19,071 nucleotides of DNA from contig JAFAUA010000421.1 of NCBI GenBank assembly GCA_019243595.1, positions 1 to 19,071 of the forward strand, written 5' to 3'. Under the pieces are notes generated by a model, which saw nothing but the letters and a program-made list of their open reading frames with translations, had not been told where the DNA came from and ran no database searches. Positions within the stretch are counted from its first letter, which is position 1. Each line of letters opens with the position of its first letter. This DNA comes from Acidimicrobiia bacterium (GTDB lineage Bacteria > Actinomycetota > Acidimicrobiia > Acidimicrobiales > AC-14). The position numbers were made by a program, and so were the translations under genes. Positions 14,655 to 19,071 of the stretch are shown here, piece after piece.

Positions 14655-16004
14655 GTGACCCCGCTCGTAGGGGTGGTCGTCGTCGACCACAACGGGGGCG
14701 CGCTCACGCGCCGCTGCGTCGAATCGCTGCTCGCCCTCGACTGGCCGCCCGACCGGCTGCGGGTGGTCGTCGTGGACAATGCCTCTGTCGACCAACTGGC
14801 CCCGAAGCTTGAGCGGCGGGACCCCCGGCTGAGCGTGGTGCGCTCGGACGTCAACCTCGGCTTCGGGGGTGGGTGCAACCTGGGCATCGGCCACCTCTCC
14901 GACGCCGACTACGTCGCCCTGCTGAACAACGACGCCGAAGCCGATGCCGGGTGGCTGAGCCCGCTCGTCGAAGCTCTCGAGGCCGACCCCACGGCGGGGG
15001 CGGCTGCGTCGAAGGTGCTGTTCTCGTCGCCGCTCGTGGAGGTCGAGCTCGACGCGCCGGTGGTGGTGCCTGGGCGCGGCGATGGCCGCCGGCTCGGCGT
15101 GCGGGTCATGGGCGCGCGCGTCGACGGGACCGACGTCTGGGCTCGCACCCAGCTCGTTGACGGCTTCTGGGGGCCCGAGCCCGGCCCGCCGCCCTACCGG
15201 TGGACGGCCGACACGGCTCTCCTCCGGGTGCCGGCACCCGGAGCGGAAGCCTCCCTGTTGCTCGCTGCTGACCGGTCCGTCCCGGTGAAGCTGCGCTGCG
15301 GCTCGGCGTCAGCCGCGGTCGATGTCGAGCGCGAGCCGCGCTGGTGCTCCATCCCGATGTCCGCCGAGCCCGTCGACGTCGTCAACAGCGCGGGCGTGGA
15401 TCTGCTGTCCGGTGGATACGGCGCCGACCGGGGCTACCTCGAGGTCGACGGCGGCCAGTACGACGCGCCGGCCGAGGTCTTCGCGTGGAGCGGCGCCAGC
15501 GCCCTGCTCTCGCGCGCGTACCTCGAGTCGGCGGGTCTGTTCGAGGAGCGCTACTTCCTCTACTACGAGGACCTCGACCTGGCCTGGCGCGGCCGCCTCC
15601 GCGGCTGGCGTCACGTGTACGTCCCCGCCTCGGTCGCCCGCCACGTGCACGCCGCCAGTACGGGGCTGGCGTCGCCGCTGCAGTCGCACTACGTCGAGCG
15701 CAACCGGTTGCTGACGCTCGTGCGCGACGCGCCGGCGGGCCTGGCGTGGTCGGCGGTCGTGCGCTTCCTCCTCATCACCCTTTCGTACTTCCGGCGGGAC
15801 GTCGTCGCGCGCGTCCTGCACGGCAAGCGGCCGTCGGTCGCGATCGTCGGGCGCCGCGGGCGCTCGTTCGTCGCCTTCCTCGGCCTTCTGCCGGGCGCCC
15901 TGGTTGCCCGCCGGCGCCTGCGGCGGGGCGCCCGGTTCCCTGATCGGGACGTCGGGGACTGGATGGTGACGGCCCCCGAGAGGGTGGTAGGAACCGGGAC
16001 ATGA
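14655..16004 (+). CDS. GT2 glycosyltransferase with a roughly 120-residue insertion
   Basis: 449 residues, GTG start. GT2 landmarks are 'VGVVVVDHNGG' (5-15), 'VVVVDNASVD' (37-46), 'NLGFGGGCNLG' (67-77), 'LLNNDAEADAGWL' (89-101) and, near 297-316, 'FEERYFLYYEDLDLAWRGRL'. These match the GT2 half of the fusion protein at 2454-4973 closely. Between 'AAASKVLF' (116-123) and 'DVVNSAGVDLL' (241-251) lies an insertion of about 115-120 residues rich in beta-strand-forming sequence ('VVVPGRGDGRRLGVRVMGAR', 'EASLLLAADRSVPVKLRCG'). This is absent from the fusion protein and may be a separate small beta domain. The C-terminus (about 370-449) is basic with a hydrophobic stretch, suggesting membrane association. 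It probably adds a deoxy-sugar such as rhamnose to the glycan. Its stop overlaps the next start (ATGA at 16001-16004), so translation is probably coupled. Confidence 0.88.
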   Translation: MTPLVGVVVVDHNGGALTRRCVESLLALDWPPDRLRVVVVDNASVDQLAPKLERRDPRLSVVRSDVNLGFGGGCNLGIGHLSDADYVALLNNDAEADAGWLSPLVEALEADPTAGAAASKVLFSSPLVEVELDAPVVVPGRGDGRRLGVRVMGARVDGTDVWARTQLVDGFWGPEPGPPPYRWTADTALLRVPAPGAEASLLLAADRSVPVKLRCGSASAAVDVEREPRWCSIPMSAEPVDVVNSAGVDLLSGGYGADRGYLEVDGGQYDAPAEVFAWSGASALLSRAYLESAGLFEERYFLYYEDLDLAWRGRLRGWRHVYVPASVARHVHAASTGLASPLQSHYVERNRLLTLVRDAPAGLAWSAVVRFLLITLSYFRRDVVARVLHGKRPSVAIVGRRGRSFVAFLGLLPGALVARRRLRRGARFPDRDVGDWMVTAPERVVGTGT

Positions 16005-16744
16005 AGGGAGTCATCCTCGCCGGAGGTAGCGGCACGCGTCTGCATCCGCTGACGCGCATCACCAACAAGCACCTTCTCCCGATCTACGACCGCCCGATGG
16101 TGACGTACGCCATCGAGGCCCTGGTGAAGGCCGGAATCACCGAGATGATGGTCGTCACGGGCGGCACGCACGCCGGGGAGTTCCTGCGGCTGCTCGGCAA
16201 CGGCCACGAGTACGGGATCGACCGGCTCTTCTACGCCTACCAGGAACGACCGGGCGGCATCGCCGAGGCCCTCGGTCTCGCCGAACGTTTCGTCGACGGT
16301 GACCCCGTCGTCGTGATGCTGGCCGACAACATCGTCGAGCGGTCGCTCGCGCCCGCAGCCGCCAACTTCGCCGACCAGGACAAGGGGGCGCGCATCCTGC
16401 TCTCGCCGATCGAGGAGGCGTCCCACCTCCGCCACCTCGGCGTGCCCGAGCTCGACGACGATGGCCGGGTCGTCAAGATCATCGAGAAGCCCGAGGATCC
16501 GCCCAGCAACTTCGGCGTGACCGGCATCTACTTCTACGACGCGACGGTCTTCGACATCATTCCGACATTGGAGCCCTCGGGCCGTGGCGAGCTGGAGATC
16601 ACCGACGTCAACAACTGGTTCGTCTCGCAGAAGACGATGCAGTACGACGTGCTCGAGGGGTTTTGGGGCGACGCCGGCGAGTCCATCGAGGCGTACTACG
16701 AGGTGAACGACTTCGTGCGCTCCCACGGCGCCAACAAGGACTGA
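16001..16744 (+). CDS. Glucose-1-phosphate nucleotidyltransferase, short RmlA-like form
   Basis: 247 residues, overlapping the upstream stop by 4 bp. Motifs: 'MKGVILAGGSGTRLHPLT' (1-18, nucleotide-binding loop with Arg13), 'NKHLLPIYDRPMVTYAIEAL' (23-42), 'YQERPGGIAEALGLAE' (80-95), 'LADNIVE' (107-113, the metal-binding Asp segment, usually LGDNI), 'IIEKPEDPPSNFGVTGIYFY' (165-184) and 'RGELEITDVNN' (195-205). The enzyme would join glucose-1-phosphate to dTTP to give dTDP-glucose, feeding the dehydratase that follows 4 bp later. It is about 40 residues shorter than classical RmlA (about 290) and lacks the C-terminal helical part that contributes to feedback binding in RmlA. Use of UTP or another NTP cannot be excluded, so I leave the symbol open. 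Confidence 0.87.
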   Translation: MKGVILAGGSGTRLHPLTRITNKHLLPIYDRPMVTYAIEALVKAGITEMMVVTGGTHAGEFLRLLGNGHEYGIDRLFYAYQERPGGIAEALGLAERFVDGDPVVVMLADNIVERSLAPAAANFADQDKGARILLSPIEEASHLRHLGVPELDDDGRVVKIIEKPEDPPSNFGVTGIYFYDATVFDIIPTLEPSGRGELEITDVNNWFVSQKTMQYDVLEGFWGDAGESIEAYYEVNDFVRSHGANKD

Positions 16745-16748
16745 ATTC

Positions 16749-17702
16749 GTGCGTCTGTTCGTCACCGGGGGCGCCGGGTTCATCGGCTCCAACTACGTGC
16801 ACCAGGTCATGGCCACGTCCGACGACGAGATCACCGTCTTCGACGCCCTGACCTACGCCGGCAACCTCGAGAACCTGCGCGACCTCGAAAACGACCGGCG
16901 TTACCGGTTCGTCAAGGGCGACATCACCGACCGGGGGGCGGTCGAGGAGGCCATGGCCGGCCACGACGCCGTGGTGCACTTCGCGGCCGAGAGCCACGTC
17001 GACCGCTCGATCGTCAGCCCCGACGAGTTCGTGCACACGAACTGCGACGGCACCAACGTCGTGATGGACGTCGCCCGCCGCCTCGAGGTTTCGCGGATCC
17101 TGCACATCTCCACCGACGAGGTCTACGGCTCCATCGAGGAGGGCTCGTTCACCGAGGACGACCCCCTCACGCCGCGCTCGCCGTACAGCGCCTCGAAGGC
17201 GGGCTCTGACCTCGTCGCCTTGTCGTACTTCACGACGTACGGGTTGCCCGTGCTCATCACCCGCTCGTCCAACAACTTCGGGCCCTACCAGTACCCGGAG
17301 AAGGTCATTCCGCTGTTCGTCACCAACCTCCTCGACGGTCGCAAGGTTCCGCTCTACGGCGACGGCATGAACGTTCGCGACTGGTGCTACGTCGAGGACA
17401 ACTGCGCGGGCGTCGACCTCGTACTCCGCAAGGGCGAGATCGGCGAGATCTACAACATCGGCGCCGACAACGAGATCCCCAACCGGGTCCTCACCGAGAA
17501 GATCTTGGAGCTCCTGGGCACTGACGAGTCGATGATCGACTACGTCGAGGACCGCCTCGGCCACGACCGCCGCTACTCGATCGCCACCGACAAGGTGGAG
17601 GCGCTCGGCTGGCGTCCCACGCGCAATCTCGACGAGGCGCTGGCCGCCACCGTCGAGTGGTACCGCGCCAACCGCGCCTGGTGGGAGCCGCTGAAGCGCT
17701 AG
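16749..17702 (+). CDS. rmlB: dTDP-glucose 4,6-dehydratase
   Basis: 317 residues from a GTG, with AAGGA 8 nt upstream (16736-16740). An extended short-chain dehydrogenase: 'VTGGAGFIGSNYV' (5-17, NAD-binding), 'FDALTYAGNLENL' (31-43) and 'VVHFAAESHVDRSI' (75-88), both typical of RmlB, then 'STDEVYGSIEEGSF' (121-134, the catalytic Thr-Asp-Glu set), 'SPYSASKAGSD' (144-154, Tyr146 and Lys150) and 'RSSNNFGPYQYPEKVIPLF' (172-190). It converts dTDP-glucose to dTDP-4-keto-6-deoxyglucose. Together with the nucleotidyltransferase 4 bp upstream it makes the branch-point intermediate for rhamnose, fucose-type and amino-deoxy sugars. rmlC and rmlD are not in the window, so the final sugar is unknown. Confidence 0.93.
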   Translation: MRLFVTGGAGFIGSNYVHQVMATSDDEITVFDALTYAGNLENLRDLENDRRYRFVKGDITDRGAVEEAMAGHDAVVHFAAESHVDRSIVSPDEFVHTNCDGTNVVMDVARRLEVSRILHISTDEVYGSIEEGSFTEDDPLTPRSPYSASKAGSDLVALSYFTTYGLPVLITRSSNNFGPYQYPEKVIPLFVTNLLDGRKVPLYGDGMNVRDWCYVEDNCAGVDLVLRKGEIGEIYNIGADNEIPNRVLTEKILELLGTDESMIDYVEDRLGHDRRYSIATDKVEALGWRPTRNLDEALAATVEWYRANRAWWEPLKR

Positions 17703-17712
17703 CGCAAGCGCT
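17695..17712 (+). terminator. Short hairpin over the rmlB stop codon
   Basis: AGCGCT (17695-17700) and AGCGCT (17707-17712) can pair across a 6-nt loop; the left arm includes the first base of the TAG. There is no T-run, and the candidate promoter of the next gene starts 9 bp later. It could weakly separate two transcription units, but both arms are self-complementary, so alternative folds exist. Confidence 0.22.
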
Positions 17713-17720
17713 GAGCCAGG

Positions 17721-17726
17721 TACCGT
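17721..17726 (+). promoter_or_regulatory. Candidate -10 element (TACCGT) for a leaderless GTG start
   Basis: TACCGT fits TANNNT and ends exactly 6 nt before the GTG at 17733, so the transcript would start at that codon. No Shine-Dalgarno sequence lies between the rmlB stop and the GTG. An ATG at 17728 is in another frame and would not give the GT2 protein. Confidence 0.42.
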
Positions 17727-17732
17727 CATGGC

Positions 17733-18956
17733 GTGGCAGGTACGGGGGTCAGCGCCACCATCTTGCTTCCCGCCTACAACGAGGAAGACGCGCTCCCGAG
17801 CGTCCTCGACGACCTCCAGGGTTACGTCGAAGACGACTGGGAGATCCTCGTCGTCGACGACGGCTCGACCGACCGCACGGCTGAGATCGCCAGCCGGTAT
17901 CGCTGCCGGCTGGTCCGCCACGCCACCAACCTGGGCAAGGGCGCGGCGATGCAGACCGGGTTTGCCTACGCGCGCGGTGAGCGAGTCGTGGTCATGGACG
18001 CCGACGCGACCTATCCCGCGTCGGCCGTGCCGCGCATCGTGGCCCTGCTCGAGGACCACGACCTCGTGCGCTGCGTACGAGAGCGCACCAAGACCGATAT
18101 GCCGGCGGTCAACCGGATCGGCAACCAGGTCTTCGACCGGTTGCTGAGCGTCGCCCACGGCCTCGACGGGGTCGACCAGTTGAGCGGCTTGTACGGGATC
18201 CGACGCGACGTCTACCAACGGCTGAACATCGAGTCGCAGGGCTTCGACGTCGAAGCCGAGCTGTGGGTCAAGGCGCACGCCAACGGCCTCAAGGCGACGA
18301 GCTTCCCGATCGCCTACCAGCCGCGTCTTGGCGACAAGAAGCTCCGGCCCGTGCGCGACGGCTTCCGCATCCTCAGCCGCATGATCGTGCTGCTGATCAT
18401 CTACAACCCGCTGCGCGTGTTCGTGGTACCGGGCGTCATCATCCTCACCGTCTCGCTCGGCGGCGCCGTCGTGCTGAGCGGGGGCACGGTCGAGACGCCG
18501 TATTTCGGCCTGGCGGTCAACAGCTTCATCGTCGCCGCGCTGGGCACACTCGCCGGTCTTCAGCTGATCGTCTTCGGCCTGGCGGCTGCGCTCTTCGGAG
18601 TCGAAGTTGGGTATCGCCCACCGCGCTGGCTCGTCTCCCTGAGCTCCCGTCGAGTGCGGATCGGCTTCGCAACCGGTGGCGCGCTGGTCGCGCTCGGGGC
18701 CGGTACTGAAGCAGCATTCCTGATCGGCGGGTGGATCCTCAACGGCACGGGCCCCTTCCACGACACCCGCCATGTCGTTCTGAGCTGCACGATGTTCGTC
18801 CTGGGGCTGCAGGTCTTCGCGGCGGCGATGTTCCTGTCGATCTTCGCCGGACGCCTGCAGCACCGCCGGAACCTGGAACGCCTCAACGTCATCGACTTCG
18901 GCGAGGTCGAGCCGGCGGCCCAAGAGGACCTTGGAGCGACGCCTGCCGGACGCTGA
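17733..18956 (+). CDS. DPM-like GT2 glycosyltransferase with C-terminal membrane domain
   Basis: 407 residues. Residues 5-215 are a processive-independent GT2 domain of the dolichol/polyprenyl-phosphate sugar synthase type: 'ATILLPAYNEEDALPSVL' (8-25), 'ILVVDDGSTDRTAE' (38-51), 'NLGKGAAMQTGFAYARGE' (66-83) and the metal-binding 'VVMDADATYPAS' (86-97). 'VDQLSGLYGIRRDVY' (147-161) and 'FDVEAELWVKAHANGL' (171-186) follow as acceptor-side motifs. The C-terminal part has about four hydrophobic segments (near 226-249, 257-290, 309-333 and 347-373), anchoring it in the membrane. Family members charge undecaprenyl or decaprenyl phosphate with a sugar from a nucleotide donor. That product would be the donor for the GT-C-like proteins encoded at 4982-9203, which is the functional link I infer. 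It lies 30 bp after rmlB, with its own candidate leaderless promoter. Confidence 0.86.
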   Translation: MAGTGVSATILLPAYNEEDALPSVLDDLQGYVEDDWEILVVDDGSTDRTAEIASRYRCRLVRHATNLGKGAAMQTGFAYARGERVVVMDADATYPASAVPRIVALLEDHDLVRCVRERTKTDMPAVNRIGNQVFDRLLSVAHGLDGVDQLSGLYGIRRDVYQRLNIESQGFDVEAELWVKAHANGLKATSFPIAYQPRLGDKKLRPVRDGFRILSRMIVLLIIYNPLRVFVVPGVIILTVSLGGAVVLSGGTVETPYFGLAVNSFIVAALGTLAGLQLIVFGLAAALFGVEVGYRPPRWLVSLSSRRVRIGFATGGALVALGAGTEAAFLIGGWILNGTGPFHDTRHVVLSCTMFVLGLQVFAAAMFLSIFAGRLQHRRNLERLNVIDFGEVEPAAQEDLGATPAGR

Positions 18957-19071
18957 CGCGACAGGCGCGACCGAGCCCCTCCGGGTCGCACTGGACGCCA
19001 CACCGTTGTTCGGGGCCCGCACCGGCGTGGGCATGTTCACGATGGGCGTCCTCGATGCGCTGGCCGACCGT
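18931..19071 (+). CDS. GT4 glycosyltransferase, N-terminal fragment cut by window edge
   Basis: An open frame from a TTG at 18931, overlapping the end of the previous gene by 26 bp, continues to the window edge (47 residues). After about 15 polar residues it reads 'LRVALDATPLFGARTGVGMF', then 'TMGVLDALADR'. This is the usual opening of GT-B fold family 4 transferases: first beta-strand, 'D.tPL', glycine-rich loop, then the first helix. AAGAGGA at 18922-18928 is a possible ribosome binding site but lies only 2 nt from the TTG, so the exact start is uncertain; there is no better in-frame start close upstream. Sugar specificity cannot be judged from this fragment. Confidence 0.62.
   Translation, partial: MERRLPDADATGATEPLRVALDATPLFGARTGVGMFTMGVLDALADR

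Noticed and set aside
14534..14887. N-terminal extension of the metalloprotease to 14887
   Set aside because: This would overlap the well-supported GT2 gene on the other strand and bury the signal peptide inside the protein. The GTG at 14533 has a GGAGG and starts directly with a signal peptide.
16608..19040. 810-codon open frame on the minus strand opposite rmlA, rmlB and the DPM-like GT2
   Set aside because: It runs across three well-supported plus-strand genes, and its sequence is rich in Val/Asp/Arg with no family signature. It is a shadow of the plus-strand codon pattern.

Overview
The window is a GC-rich stretch (GTG and TTG starts are common, and long antisense frames stay open) that reads as part of a surface-polysaccharide locus of a high-GC actinobacterium. 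The family mix suggests Acidimicrobiia or a relative: PGRP-type amidase, 'ILDTRNGTG...FDVAGWY' repeats, DUF2142-type membrane proteins, and probable leaderless genes. This placement is inferred from protein style, not from a marker gene. I see no rRNA, tRNA, CRISPR array, transposase or phage gene.

Layout. The left edge (1-623) holds the 3' end of a Wzt-type ABC-transporter ATPase with its carbohydrate-binding C-terminal domain. It is followed by a secreted RlpA-like protein with a C-terminal six-unit FG-GAP-like propeller (663-2390), a GT2-GT4 fusion glycosyltransferase (2454-4973), and three polytopic membrane proteins of DUF2142/GT-C type (4982-6565, 6579-7838, 7857-9203). The last two of these are tandem paralogues. 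Next come a secreted PGRP/amidase carrying the same propeller type (9255-11249) and a SAM methyltransferase with a C-terminal coiled coil (11284-12285). A secreted metalloprotease with three exact-length 120-residue repeats lies on the opposite strand (12293-14533), convergent with the methyltransferase. It is divergent from a second plus-strand cluster: a GT2 with a large insertion (14655-16004), a short RmlA-like nucleotidyltransferase (16001-16744), an RmlB-like dTDP-glucose 4,6-dehydratase (16749-17702), a membrane-anchored DPM-like GT2 (17733-18956) and the start of a GT4 (from 18931).

How it may work together. RmlA and RmlB would make a nucleotide-activated 4-keto-6-deoxy sugar. The soluble GT2 and GT4 enzymes would build a lipid-linked glycan on the cytoplasmic side, and the Wzt ATPase with an unseen Wzm would export it. 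The DPM-like GT2 would supply polyprenyl-phosphate sugars to the GT-C-like proteins for modification outside the membrane. The coiled-coil methyltransferase has an architecture reminiscent of WbdD chain terminators, which would fit a Wzt with a glycan-binding domain. Two propeller-bearing wall-active proteins and one protease would act outside the cell, plausibly on peptidoglycan where the glycan passes or is attached. The individual families are visible in the sequence; the integrated model is inference.

Regulation. Three candidate -10 elements (CATACT at 651, TAGAGT at 2416, TACCGT at 17721) lie exactly 6 nt before an ATG or GTG, and a fourth (TACGCT at 11270) lies 8 nt before one. This suggests leaderless or near-leaderless transcription. 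A perfect 17-bp dyad lies just upstream of the metalloprotease ribosome binding site, and another dyad spans both stop codons of the convergent pair.
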